Translations under genes and position numbers: made by a program | Part shown: positions 22,701-37,700 of the stretch, in pieces | How the letters are laid out: each line of letters starts with the position of its first letter | Position numbering within the stretch: the first letter of the stretch is position 1 | Assembly: GCF_026151205.1 (NCBI RefSeq) | Contig: NC_087084.1 | Location: forward strand, 10,445,453-10,505,452 | Origin: Bolinopsis microptera | Taxonomy: Eukaryota > Ctenophora > Tentaculata > Lobata > Bolinopsidae | Direction of reading: 5' to 3' | DNA length: 60,000 nucleotides | Notes under the pieces: generated by a model | The model's database searches: none | Seen by the model: the letters and a program-made list of their open reading frames with translations, nothing else | What the model was told of the DNA's origin: nothing

Positions 22701-25700
22701 ACTTTGAGCTAAAATTGGACTGCCATATCATGAGTGATGTAGGTGTGCATTATGTAATATACTGATTGATATAATACAGTAGTTCATACTTTTAAGATAA
22801 TGGACGATTACCGAGTTAGCAGAACGAAATTCATTTTGTTATTAACAATGTTTTTTTCTAGAATATCTTGATAATTTGTATCCCAAGAGTTAGCATTGAC
22901 GTCACAGAAAATAAGGGTATTTTTCATCATTTTTTGTGACAGTAAGCAGTAAGGAAATTTCTGAAATTCGGTAAAATCATGTTCAAACTTAGTCTGTATT
23001 AAGACTGTAAGACTTTCATGTTAGCACATACATGTATTTTAATGCAAATTTAAACTGTATTGCTTGACATTCAATTCGTCATTGGTGTAGTGATAATTTG
23101 TCCCAAGATGCCAGAATTTATTTATTTATTTTACTTTTTAGAAACAAAACAAAGCAGTGAAGGCACAGTCATTGAAATAAGCTAAAAGATAATGCGACGG
23201 ATTCTATTACGACGACCGAAATTTTGGCGGTCCGAAAATATGGCGAAATTTTCGGAAAACCGCCACATTTCGTACGTTATAAATACTAGCAGGAACCCGT
23301 CTAACCCAGAACCCTAAAGTGGTGTCAAGACTCGAGAGACTAAAATAATTATTACCTATTTAATTCGCGTTTTTGACACCAAAATTTTTTATTAGTCTGC
23401 AATGCGCAGAGTTTGAATCGAATGTGGGGAAGGGGAGTAGTTTAAGAGTGTAAAATTGTCGAAAAAAGGATCAAAATTGTCGGAAGAAATTATATTTTTC
23501 GAAAAAATGTTCAAGTTACTTTTGAAGAAAAGTTCAGGGAAAGGAATTACCCGCGGTGAATCGGGGTTTTAATGCATATTATTAAGAGCTGCTTTCTAAC
23601 TTATATTTCAAACAAGAAAAGTGAGTATTCTGTGAAATTAAACTCTTTATATCAGTGTAAATATCGTACCTGCATTTTTTCCTGAAGAGCAATGTTGATT
23701 TGTTCCACATTTTGTGAGTGCTCCTTCTCTAGCTTGGTTTTCATCTCAAGGAGTTGAACTTTGTGTGCCCTTTCCAGTGAGTCTCTCTCTGACATCTGGC
23801 AAGAAATTAGTAGATGATTAGGGTCCTTTCAAACTTCATTTTGAATTTTCAGGTTAAAAAACAATATCAATTCGGTAAGTTTTACTTGGCGATTTTTAAG
23901 ACTTAAAAAGCTTCCATTAAAATGTAAGCATATATTTTACAAATTTCCTGTTAACATCTTAAAATCAGTACCATTTGAGACAAAGACTCTACAATCTTGT
24001 TCTTCTCCTCCTTCAAGGACGAGAAACAAACGTCCAGGTTGTTAGAATGGGACGATAACCTAGAGTTTTCCTGCTGTAGAGCACCAAACTCGTCCTCCCG
24101 GGACGACAACACCGTCTCCAGCTGCTTGGTCCTATTCTTCAGCTCATTACATAGTTTAGTTAGATGTTCTTGATTTGACGTGTGGTCAGAGAGGTCGGAT
24201 TTTAGGGAGGAGACCTGAGTGGGGGGAGTGTGGGTTTACTTATCGTACAGACTGGGTTAGAGATAGACTGTAAAGTGTATATCAGAAGTTTGTATTGGAT
24301 ACGAAACAGAAGAAGTTACTTGGGAGTTGGGAGTTCAAACATTTATTGTGAACTAAATAAGAGCAATAGTACAAATATATCTTTGGGCTAACCTGTTTTT
24401 CAAGATGAGAAATAGAGTTGTTTTTCTCCTTCAGATCCCTATAAGCTGACTCCAGATCAGATCTTAATTTCTCTTCATTTTCCAAAGAAGACGATTGTAA
24501 ACCCTCTTGTTTCTCTAGATACGATCTCGCTGTGTTCAACTCCTCTTTCAATGAATTGATTTCTTGTTCTAGATCAACATTTTTCTTATGAAGAGTTTCA
24601 CTTTCTCTTGATATAGTTTCTTTTTCTTTTTGCCAAGAGCCTGATTGAGTCTTGAAGTGCGTGACAGCCTCCCGCAAATTTGAACATTCAGTTTGTAGTT
24701 TTACTAATTCATCTTGTTGGTTACACTTTTCTTTTTGTAACGCGTCTAATTTTGTTTTAAGCTCAGAATTGGCAGACACGAAGTTTTCTCTTTCACTTTG
24801 AAGAGTTTCAGTTTCTTTTTGAAGGTTTTCTCTTTCGGCAGAGCTGGTAGCAGAGAGATTGTGTAATTGGCTGTTCATTTGTTCCTGAAGTACTGTCTTC
24901 TGTTCCATCTCATGAGAAAATTTAACTTCCATCTCTTCTAGTTGAGAAGTAAGATTTGTAATCTCAACTTCTTTCTGTTGAATACTCTGAAGACACTGCT
25001 CTAAATTTTGTGAAAGCGCCTTTTTCTCTAACTCTTTCTCGTTCAACAAAGATTCAAAGTCCGATAACTTTGCAGAGTTTTCAGAGTGACTCTTCTCAAG
25101 TTCTGCCAATTTCTCTCTCAGTTCGTTACTCGATTTTTCACCGAGTTCTAATTTGTGAAGTAGGTCTGAACGTTCCTTATCTGAGTCTGATATTTTCGAG
25201 GCTAACTCGGACGAATTACATTCCTTGCCAGAAATTTCCTCCTTCAGTTGAGTTACCTGCTGCTCAAGTTGCTTTTTTGCTTCTGTGATTTCAATGATTT
25301 TTGCTTCCGCTTTCTTTTTTAATTCCACCAGTTTCATCTGAACAGAATTCTTAGTGTTATCTTTTAAGGTTATTTTTTAGTGTTATCTTTTAGTGTTATC
25401 TTTTGGAAACTATTAAACGTATATTAAATCTGTAAAAACTACAGGGTGGGCCAAAAGTCAGTACCCATACATTGGCCTTAATAGCTCAGTCACTGACCCA
25501 ACGTATGGGTACTGACTTTTGGCCCACCCTGTACAACTATAGACACTGCCTCTGACAATGAATTTACAAAATTTGAAATAATGTTCAATCTAGTAACCTT
25601 GAACTGGTTCCGTTGTTCGGCAGTATTCTTATGTTCGTCTTGTTCTTGAGATAACTGTTTGTTGAGATCCAATAAAATGTCCTTTATTTGGTGGGCGAGG

Positions 25701-28700
25701 TTAACCTCAACTATCTTATTGTCGTTATCCACTACTTCTCCTTTTACACTCCTGTGCTGTTCCAATACACTCTGAAATACAGACTGTTTAGAATATTGAG
25801 CAAAACAATGTTCATAACAGCCATAATTAGAGGGTTTCCTCACAACCGAATTCAAAAAGCTATTAAAAAAAGAGTCAAATTCCGTAGAATCAAGAATATA
25901 ATTATTACTGACATCTTTAAAAACCAAAAACCTACCTTAATATCATTCTCCGTGCCCCTGAAGTGCTCAACTTGGTTCTGAAGCTGTTTCACCTCGTTAC
26001 TCAGCTGACCTAACCTTGACTCTTTCTCTTCGCTCGTGCTCCTGTTACCTTCACTCTCCTTCTTATTCGATTCCACCTGAGAATTTTATCCGTTACACAT
26101 AGTATGGTTTAATCGATCCCTTGAAGTTTAACAATCAGTAAAAAGCATTGTGATGTTTGTAAAGATGTCTTTATCCGTCGATGTACTGTATTTTTGGTTC
26201 TTGTCCCGATTCTCAGGGTCAGTCTCTTTGATTGGTTATCGTACGATCACATTGGGTAAGTCGATAAATCGGTGTGTCCTCTCTTTTTTTTAGAGCAGTC
26301 GTCCTAACTCTTAAACTATTTCTCTACGGTCAGTCTTGTCAGTCCTCAGGACACACGTGGTGTGACGTCACAGTCGTGTCAGTCCTCAGGTCTGTTGAAC
26401 CCACCTCCTCTGAAAGTCTGCTGTTCTCCTCAATCTTCTCCTTCAAGATCTCCTTCAACTGTCCCAGCTCCTGCCTCAACTTCTCCGCCCGGTTATCTAA
26501 CTCTTCCTTCTCCTGTTTTAACTCAGCCCGCTCCACTCCCACTGACTTCAGCTCCAGTTTCAGACGGTTTTCAGTTTCTGCGCTCTGTTCCAGTTTTAAC
26601 ATGTAAGACTCTTGTACTTCAGAGAGGGAGCTGTTGTGTGAATCTACTGTGCCTTTGTGCTGAAGTGTTAGCTGTGTCACGTGGTGTGACGTCATTTCAT
26701 GTGGTGTGACGTCATTTCACGTGGTGTGACGTCATTTTACGTGGTGTGACGTCATTTTACGTGGTGTGACGTCGTTTCACGTGGTGTGACGTCATTTCAC
26801 GTAGTGTGACGTCATTTCACGTGGTGTGACGTCATTTCACGTGGTGTGATGTCACTTTCCGAGCGGACTTGCATTTTTCAGGCAGGAAGTTTGTATGTTG
26901 CTTCGTGATGAGACAAATCCAATATATGGTGTAAATTGTTTAATGCACAAGTTTATGTACGCTTGACAGATAATAAGGGAAATTAATGAAATTCTCATCA
27001 TACCTTAGTTTCAAGTTCATCTTTCAGTTTTGTGAGATTCCCTATCTTATTGTCCTGCTCCTTGACATAGCCTCTCAGTTTCCCAATAGCCTGGCTTGCT
27101 CTACCCAAACCTGGGAATAGTCATTTTAGTTTTATAACAATGGATTTAAGATAATCTTACTTTAAAATGATGTTACCAAAATAATACGATGTGAGGTCTG
27201 TTTAAGTTGGGACCTTATCCTAAAATTCCCAAATATTCACCTTCCTTAGCCTTTTGATGATTAGCTGTCTCGGACTGCAGTTTCCTGTCCAATTCTGATA
27301 TTTCTTCTTTCAGCTTTAGTGACACAGCCTCCAGTTCTTCCTGCTTCTTTACTTCGTCCTGTAATACTCTGTCACAGTGCTGATCACGTGATTAAAGAAC
27401 AAGTAGACATTAAGACATAGCAAGTAAATTAAGCTCTGTAGTTAAATTTGATGAGTGTTGGAGAATATGTACCTGGTGGGGGGGGGGGGGGGGGGGGGGG
27501 CGGCGGGGATCTATGTACCTGGTGTTGAGCAGCGAACATCTTCAAGTCCTCTTCTCTTCTCAACTCCAGATTCTTCACTTCTTCTTCTTTTTTCTTCCTT
27601 ACTTCTTCCATCTGGATATTTACACTTATTTTATGACGTCCATAACAGTTCTATGCATTTTGATTATTTAAGTCAGAATTTTAAAGTAATCTTACATTTC
27701 AAAGATTTATCCAGAAATAAATGAAGAGTCGGCTGAGATTTATTCGCCAATTTATAAAACCCGAAACAAGGCCGGTAAAATACCTCAGCTTCAGATTTGG
27801 AGCACTGTTTCCGGAGAAGTTCGCAAGTGGTGTGGGAAGATTCCAGATCATTCTGTAGGGAAGATATCTCTGAAAGAAGAAATATTAGTATGTCCACATA
27901 TTATCTTAGTGGAACATATGTAGTATGTCCACATATCTTAGTGGGAGATATATTGATAAGAGTGTTTATTTTTAACGCGATATTTTTTCGGATACCCGAG
28001 ATATAGATATTTGTCTTACTTGAGTTGAATTCAGCTGCCTTGTTTATCATATCAGCTTCGAGTTTCGAGATCGATTTGTTCTTGATTTCTATATCGGTCT
28101 TCAATTCCTGATAAAATAATCTATGTAAAGCATGATGTAAGACGAAAATTTCAACGAATAATTAAAAAAATAAGTATGAAAGAATCAAACATGAAGATTT
28201 AACGTTTGTTATTTATTTAAACCCAAGTCACAGTTCGACTAAATAAACTCTAACCCTAGTTCTGGTAAGTAGATCACTAGACTCCTTTTTATCTCCCTCC
28301 AGCTCCTTTAATCTGACCTCCAGCTTCCTGACTTGCTCCCCCTTCACCTCACCCTCACCTCTACTGTGTTTCAGATCTTCTTCACTCTTCTTCAGATCAC
28401 CTCTCACCTGAGTTTTACTGTTGTCAGGAGTATTCATTGACTTTTTAAACAATTTCTTTGTGCTCTCATACTACAGTGTTCGTTAAATCAAGATAACAAA
28501 GAACCCTACCTTTTCAAGCAGCTCACTCAAAGAATTCTTTTCGCTTTCGAATGTCTTCTTGTTTTGCTCGCATTCTTTTCTAATGACATCACGTTCTGAT
28601 GCTAGTTCCGACAACTGAACAATTGGTTAAATTATTAAATTCTCTGAATGACATGTTCTAAATCTATGTTCTTTAATCACAGTGCCAACATATTTTAAAC

Positions 28701-31700
28701 GTATTACAAAACTACAAATCTACTACATTTATTAAGGAAATTACAGAAGGAAGTTCGAGGAGTCCTAATCCTCCTCTTCTCCTAAGATGGCGTTTCTCTT
28801 GTCTCATATATGGATAAGATAGGAAAATAAAACCCATATAACACTGACCTTTTTATCTTTTTCTAATTTCTCGTTCTGCAACACGTCTAGTCCCTGTTTT
28901 AACTCTGATAGCTCTGAGTTCAGCTTCTCAGTTACTATGTTATGCTGTTGTTCTACTTCCTTTAGTGTTTCTCGCAGTTTAACCTCCTCCTGTTAAGTGA
29001 TTACGTCAAAAATTAATCAATAAATTAATAACTGTTCTATCATCTAGTCAGCATTAAATTATTGAGAGTCAGTTATTTAGTTATTTAGTTATTTAGTTAT
29101 TTAGTTATTTAGTTATTTAGTTAGTTAGTTAGTAAGTTAGTTAGTGACTAACCTGAGACAGACGCTTGTTCTGAGATTCAGCAGATGCTAACTTCTGTTG
29201 CAGTGAGTTCACATCGTTCTGTAGCTCGTTTAATCTCTCTTGTAGAAGTCTGTTTTGTTCGGACAGTATCTCCGTACCTGAAAATTGCAAGCACGTTAAA
29301 CATTGTTTAGCTTCAGAACACTAAACTTGCAAATAACTTGTTCACGTGTCCCCACTCATAAACTTTTCTTATGTTAACCCGAATGAATTTAGACAAATAT
29401 ACACAGCAACAGTTAATCAGACGTTGAGATAGCACAGATCGTCGGATTCAGGATTAAGGAACTCTCTAACTATGAAATATTTAAAACCCAGACCTGTCCA
29501 TACGACATTAACAGAAGTAAGATGACCAGCTATTTCCGGAACAAGCATTACTACACAATACAACTGAGCAGCGATACAATGGCAACCAGGGCTAACAGCG
29601 AGCCAAGCAATCCATTATTGTGATGATTTTGCAGAGTTGTTATACAGATCTTTAATTTGATCAGCAAAATGAGGGCATTGCAGACGAATGGCTCAATTTT
29701 ATGTTCATATTATATAATATGGCAGGACTACGGAAATCAGAGCGCAACAACAACCGTAATGCTGATAACAACCTCGTCTTAATACCATAGGCACGTCCGC
29801 AAGCATTACTGAATCAATTTCACTGTATACCATCACAGATACACTGTCCATAATTCACCAGAAGCCACAGCGTGGGCTATAATATGAGGCCAAAGCCCAA
29901 AATATGGCAATCAATTTCTCGGAAATAAATCGGCTCTACAAAATATCCATATATTGAAAGTTGAGAGTACGGTTTAATTTCAGTAAATTCCATACTTTTG
30001 TTAATTTTTTACCAAATTGAAACTGGAACTCACCATTAGCCTTAGAATCAAGACTTTTCTCCAACGCAGAGTGCTGTTCCTGCAAAACAGCGTGTTGCCT
30101 GACTATGTTGTCTCTATCCGTCATCACACTGTTTATTGCTTCCTGTAGCTGCGAACTCCTGAGATGGATTTTGTTAATGAGTATACACAATACACATGGG
30201 AATCTACATCAATAGCTGGTCACTGCTTGAATCGGCGCGCGCGGTGAATTATCTTTAAATCGAAATCGCGCACTATATAATGAATCCTCGTGCCGTTCAA
30301 ACTACAGAATTTTCTTTCATCATTTAGATGTCATCGCGCCTTCCATAAACGAAATATCCAACTGTGACCATTTCCGATACCAAACAATGATGATGAAATA
30401 CTAAAATACCTTACTATTTGAAGATACACCAACTATATATATAAACCTACGCCGCGCACCGTCATTTTGGGGATGTGTAACGACTGAAAAGAACCTGTGT
30501 TGATGAAGGAGCACATAGTTCAAATTCCAAAGGCGCACCTTCTGCTAATTACACTGGCAACCACCAGCCTTTAAATATCCAGCACGAGGTAAACACGACC
30601 TTTTCCTTGTACTTTTCACACTGTTTACACGTGCTATCTACTAGAATCTCTCGATTTGCTAACGATTTGATTTTAGTAGAAGATAACGAATCAATTTTCC
30701 GCCACAGGAGGAACCCTGATCGTGTCTACAGGAAACTTCAAGCCAAGAAAGAGGAAGTATAATCCGGATGAAATTAATCATATTTCTGGTCCTTCTTTCG
30801 CAAATATACAGACAGCTTCCCAAACTAAAGTTTTTTCAAACATTTCACTAGATACCGACGAGTTTGAAGATGAGTTGGACCTGGAGGAAATCGACTAAGA
30901 GGTGGAAGTACCTCGCCACGAATCATTAGGAGATCAGGCTAATTGAGAGGAATAACAAATCCGCTGTCATCAACAGCTATCAATACTTCGCTGTCTTCAC
31001 TCTATGATCGTCATGAAAAAGAAAAGTAACGATCGTACAATCATAGAGTTATGACAGTGGAACAGGGAACTTTCACGTCGTTGGTATTTTCAGTATTCGG
31101 AATCGCTGCACCAGAATGCAAGACCTTTCTAAGAAACCTATTTACCAGGATTGCTGAAAAAGGCAAGACTTATACAGCAACGTCGCCAATTGGAATATTT
31201 CAGTTTAAATCGGGATTTTCCTGATGCACGAAGATTTTTGTAGTACACCGAAATTCCATTACATTACACATGGAACAACGGTTCTAAAAAGTGGTCACCA
31301 CGTAAAACGCACAGATTAGATCCAGAGGCGCAGAATATAGTGACTAGAATGTACTATGTATCACCTAAACAAAGAGAATGTTTCTACTTACGGATTTTAT
31401 TACTTCACGTTAGAGGGGCCAAATCATATGAAGACCTTAAGAAATATAATGGACAAGAATATGCCACGTTTTGTGATTCATGCAAGGCGAGAGGTTTATT
31501 GCCAACCTACATCCATTTATTCACATTTTTAACTCAGGTTAAATCTACGCTCAACGTCCCAAGTGTTGAGTCATTTGATAGATTATGTCATTTTTCCTAT
31601 TCCATTCAGCACAAATTTCCTTTTTATTTATCACAATTCATTCATAAGTAAAAACTTCAATTTGAACAAAAAACAAATCTATGAAATGAGACGGTGAGGG

Positions 31701-34700
31701 ACCTGTACGAAATGATTCAGATGTGTAATATATGTATTTTCAGAAGCAAAAGTTGTTGGATCGTGTGCAAAGTTTCAGGGTGATAAATTCTTAGACTCGA
31801 TATTCAGTACACTCAACTGAAAACCACTTCCGCAATACTGAATACGATTACTCATCACTCATAAACGCTGATCTTTAGCTTTGACCACTGACAAGCTTTC
31901 TCCCTGTGCAGTGACCTAGGGGCCAGGGCCCCCTAGTATACTATAATACTAATACTAATATATCTGAGAGGGGCACGAACTAAATTGAAAGACAGCTTCA
32001 TCAGCGAGGATTTCCAACTAGATTGTAATGAAGCTAACATAGGTAATATTAATATTGTTTTGATGTATTATATTTATGAATTGTATTGTAAGTTATTGTA
32101 CAATTTACCTTTTTTGAAAACATCGGTAGTACGGCTATTTAGGTATTATGTGCATACTACCAAACAATACAAAAATCATTTTTGATCGCTCTTTACAAAT
32201 AAGTCGTCTCCTACTTATTTATAGCTGTTGACCATCCAAATTTAAAAAATTAGAAAACAAAAAAAACAATTAAAGCATTAGAAAATGCTCGACGATATCA
32301 AAAAGTTTCGGACTTACTTCATTTTATGTTCTTCATCTGAGTTCTTCAGTTTTCTCCTCAGCTCCACAACTAACTTGTCCAGATCCTTACTAAGCACTTC
32401 CAGTTCTTCTAACTTCTTATCAGTAACCGTCTTATCTTTCGTTATCTAAAAGTAATTTGATCATTACACAGTAAATATATTTTCTGTCACATTTCAATGT
32501 GAATTATACGAAATCCCCACACAATTAGTAATTACGCACCGACCATTTTACTTTTTAAATTACAATCTTCACGATATAGCTCACTGCTCAGAAATGTATC
32601 AAAATAGTAAACAAGCAGAAATTAACCTTATCAAGCTGGTTCTGCAGTTCAGTAACAGTAAGCTGAGAAGCTTTAAGGTTATCAGTAGCAGAAGAGAGAC
32701 TATCAGCTAGATCCACACACTCAGTAGTCTTAGTCTTCAGCTGATCATGTAGAAGAGAAGTACTCTTCTCACAACTCTGCAGTTTGTTTTGGAGATTAGA
32801 AACCTCGTCGTTTAATTGAGCACAGTCACTGTTGGACTCAAACACGTGTCTTGTTAGGTCTGATATCTCCGTATCTTGTTCTTCTTTATCATCTGGGAGT
32901 TGGAAATGAGTAAAATTCTGGAAGTAAATGTCAATGGTATTCTGGAGGTGAAATAAAGTGATGTCTTGGGAGGACGTAGTGAAATAAGGTGAAATTTGGG
33001 GGCTTGTCGTGCAAGAGATTCTAGAGTGTATCGCAAAAACTATTACAGCTATAATTTATAGTTCAATCTGTTTCAACTTACCACAGCATAAGTTATTTAT
33101 TCATGAATGAAGTTTCCTTACAATATCAGTTTGCGATTCTTACCACGAAGTTTGGTAATTTGTGCTTGCATTTCCTTGATCTTAGTTTTGAAGGGAGTCA
33201 GTTGAGATCGGTGAGTTTCCTCGAGCGCCTCCCTTTCGCTAATTTTACTGTCTTCTAGCTTTACTAACTGAAGAAGTTATTAATTTAGCTTAATTATGGA
33301 AAGATTGCTAAAATGTGTGGATATATCCACACTATATATAGGGGGGGGGGTGTCATGTCCGTCTATGTCCGCCTATGTCCTGTCCTTTTTGGATTCTATG
33401 AGACAACGGACGTGTTTTTTGGGACATTGGCGGACACGGACGGACATTGGCGGACTCGGACGGACATTGGCGGACTCGGACGGACATTGGCGGACTCGGA
33501 CGGACATTGGCGGACCCGGACGGACATAGGCGGACTTGGATGGACATTAGCGGACATTGGTGTACATTAGCGGACAAACATTTTGAGGACTGAAGAGTAC
33601 TGAAGAGTACTGAAGAGTACTGAGGAGGATGGCTGAGAAGGATGGCTGAGGAGGATGGCTGAGGAGGATGACTGAGGAGAATGACTGAGGAGGATGACTG
33701 AGAGGGAGGAGAAGGATCAGGAAGACCCAGGAGGAGGAGGAGGAGGAGGAGGACCCAGAAGGAGGACCTAGGAGGAGGAGGAGGATGACTGAGGAGGAGG
33801 AGAACTCAGGAGGAGGACTGAGGAGGACTGAGAAGGAGGAGGACTGAGGAGGATGGCTGAGGAGGATGGCTGAGGAGGATGACTGAGAGGGAGGAGGAGG
33901 AGGAAGTGTAGGAAGAGTACTGAGGAGGAGGAGGAGAAGGACTGAGGAGGAGAAGGAGGACCCAGGAGGAGGAGGACCCAGGAGGAGGAGGACCCAGGAG
34001 GAGGACCCAGGAAAAGGCCCCAGGAGGAGGAGGAAAACTGGGAAGGAGGAGAACTGTTGAGGACTGATGAGGAGGACTGAGGACGAGGAGGAGGAGTAGG
34101 AGGAGGACTGAGGAGGGGAGGAGGAAGAGGACTGGGGAGGATCAGGAAGACCCAGGAGGACCCAGGAGGAGGAGGAGGAGGAGGAGGACCCAGGAGGAGG
34201 AGGAGGACCCAGGAGGAGGACTGACGATGACTGAGAAGGAGGAGGACTGAGGAGTACTGAGGAGGATGGCTGAGGAGGATGGCTGGGGAGGATGGCTGAG
34301 GAGGATGACTGATGAGGAGGACTGAGGACGAGGAGGAGGAGTAGGAGGAGGACTGAGGAGGGGAGGAGGAAGAGGACTGGGGAGGATCAGGAAGACCCAG
34401 GAGGACCCAGGAGGAGGAGGAGGACCCAGGAGGAGGAGGAGGACTGAGGAGGACTGAGGAGGAGGACTGACGATGACTGAGAAGGAGGAGGACTGAGGAG
34501 TACTGAGGAGGATGGTTGAGGAGGATGGCTGAGGAGGATGACTGAGGAGGATGACTGAGAGGGAGGAGGAGGAGGACTCAGAAGGAAGAGGAGGAGGACT
34601 CAGGAGGAGGACTGAGGAGAAATGCCCAGCTCAAGATTTATGCGAGATTGCGAGCCGGACTCATCGCACAAAATTTGTAAATAAATGAGGAAACAGAAAA

Positions 34701-37700
34701 AGTTTAACTTAAAAGTTGAGGGAATTAGGAACTTAACATGTATTTTATACTCTTAACGTGTATTTTATCACTTGTTTATAGCGTGAAAACTTCGACGTAA
34801 CGCGCGCGAGATTTTTGCGAGTTTCGTTTAAATCTCATAGCTAGGCTCACAATATCGTGAGATTCTCCGCGAGATTTCGGCACCCTCTTTCAGCACTACA
34901 TATTCGGTCGCGCGCTTGCATTTTCATCGCTTTTCAGCGTGTTTATTCACTGTACTGTCTAAGTCTTAAAGGATACTAGTTGTTATAAGATCAAGATTCA
35001 CAGTGGTTACTATAGTTACCATGGTTACCATTAAAGGAGGTACTATTCCTGGCTATATTCTTTCTCAGAATATACTTGATACTGCCATAGGCATAGTGAA
35101 TATTTCTTCATTAAAAGTTTGAGAAAGGGTCTCTTCAACTGGAGAACTGACTTATTAATCCTAGCAGGTAATTAACTCTGGATCCTCATCACATTGATTC
35201 CATTCTAAATTCTAGCCATAAACAAAACAAACATTACCAGATAACTCCGTTTACAATAATTTGACATGTTCCAGTGTGAACGAGGCCTTCCCCGGACAAA
35301 TCCTTAAATGCCGGTCTTCTCAGTCTCTTAGTTCTCTAGATGAAGTACGAACAGTATAATCTATCGGATAACGTATATTACAAGGTGCTCTGATGATAAT
35401 TTTAGTAAAATAATTAATAATTGCCAAAAGAATGACCGCTGACGAGACTCGAACCCGAGTCAACTGCTTGACGAGCGCACCCTCAACCATCGTGCTACGT
35501 GAAGCTTACCATAATTACAATATGTAACATAATATAATTCATGAAAATACGCACGTAAATTTTTCGTTATTTATGGATCCATTAACAGTGACATACTTTT
35601 CGCTTACAAAGGGACTCGCGAAATCTTTTTAAATAGAAAATAATTTGTGGGGCAAGAAATCTTGCAGGCTGGAGGGGGGGGGGGGGGGGGGGGGGGGGTG
35701 GGGACTGGGGAGTACATTTCGTGAAAATCGCACTTCTAGTGTCAAAATCCAATCTCATCGCACTTTTTTTAGAATCTTGATAGGGGGAGAAATGAGAAGG
35801 AGGACTGAGGAGAACTGAGGAGGAGGAGGACTGAATAGGAGGAGGAGAAGGAGGGGGACTGGGAGAGGACTGGGGAGGAGTAGGACTGATGAGAAGGATG
35901 AGGAGGAGGACCCAGGAGGAGGAGGACTGAGGACCGAGGAGGAAGAGGAGGAGGATGAAGAGGAGGAGGAGGACCCAGGAGGAGGAGGACTGAGGAGGAC
36001 TGAGGAGGACTGAGGAGGACTGAGGAGGATGGCTGAGGAGGATGACTGAGAGGGAAGAGGAGGAGGACTCAGGAGGAGGAGGACTGAGGAGGACTGAGAA
36101 GGAGGAGGAGGAGGAGGACTGAATAAGAGGAGGAGGAGGGGGACTGGGGGAGGACTGAGGAGGAGGATGGAGGACTGAGGAGAAGGATGAGGAGGATGAC
36201 TGAGAGGGAGGAGAAGGATCAGGAAGACCCAGGATGAAGAGGAGGAGGATGACTCATGTCAGGAGGAGGACCCAGGAGGAGGACTCAGGAGGAGGAGGAG
36301 GACTGGGGAGGAGGAGGACTGTTGAGGACTGATGAGGAGGAGGACTGAGGAGTACTGAGGAGGATGGTTGAGGAGGATGGCTGAGGAGGATGACTGAGGA
36401 GGATGACTGAGAGGGAGGAGGAGGAGGACTCAGAAGGAAGAGGAGGAGGACTCAGGAGGAGGACTGAGGAGAAATGAGAAGGAGGACTGAGGAGAACTGA
36501 GGAGGAGGAGGACTGAATAGGAGGAGGAGAAGGAGGGGGACTGGGAGAGGACTGGGGAGGAGTAGGACTGATGAGAAGGATGAGGAGGAGGACCCAGGAG
36601 GAGGAGGACTGAGGACCGAGGAGGAAGAGGAGGAGGATGAAGAGGAGGAGGAGGACCCAGGAGGAGGAGGACTGAGGAGGACTGAGGAGGACTGAGGAGG
36701 ACTGAGGAGGATGGCTGAGGAGGATGACTGAGAGGGAAGAGGAGGAGGACTCAGGAGGAGGAGGACTGAGGAGGACTGAGAAGGAGGAGGAGGAGGAGGA
36801 CTGAATAAGAGGAGGAGGAGGGGGACTGGGGGAGGACTGAGGAGGAGGATGGAGGACTGAGGAGAAGGATGAGGAGGATGACTGAGAGGGAGGAGAAGGA
36901 TCAGGAAGACCCAGGATGAAGAGGAGGAGGATGACTCATGTCAGGAGGAGGACCCAGGAGGAGGACTCAGGAGGAGGAGGAGGACTGGGGAGGAGGAGGA
37001 CTGTTGAGGACTGATGAGGAGGACTGAGGACGAGGAGGAGGAGTAGGAGGAGGACTGAGGAGGGGAGGAGGAAGAGGACTGAGGAAGATCAGGAAGACCC
37101 AGGGGGAGGAGGAGGAAGAGTAGGAGGAGGAAGCATCTAAATGTTATTTCCATTTTTGTCCGTTTTTGTCCATTTTTGTCCGTTTTAAGGTTTTAGTTCG
37201 CTCTATTTTTTGTCCGTTTTGAAAATATAGGGTACCGAACGGACAAAAAACATGATCCCCCTATAACAGCAAAAATTGAACATTTTATTTAGCAATTTAG
37301 GTGTACATTAATGTCCGCCTATGTCCGCCTATGTCCGTATATGTCCGCCTATGTCCGCCTATGTCCGCCTATGTCCGTCTATGTCCGCCTATGTCCGCCT
37401 ATGTCCTGTCCTTTTTGGATTCTATGAGACAAGCGGACATAGACGGACGTGACACCCCCCCCCCCCCCTATATAGTAGTTCAAGCATTTTCGATATCAAA
37501 ACGTGACGTCACACTCTCGCTCACGTGACGTCAGATAAGAGATTATATTACCTTATTCTCCCAGTTTGTCTTCTCTTTTGCTCGTTCCTCGTTCAAAACA
37601 TTTAACTCGCTAGCAAGCCTCTTACAGTGCTCAGTCAGCCTGGAATAGTGAGGCAATGAATATAGCTGCTTCATCGTGAAGAATTTTGAATATAAATGAA

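Noticed and set aside
35434-35507. Functional tRNA gene
   Set aside because: The B box is good but the anticodon and acceptor stems do not pair, so it is better read as a SINE head or pseudogene.
33296-37153. Several frames in the TGTCCG and GGA blocks
   Set aside because: All are low-complexity repeat translations with no domain.
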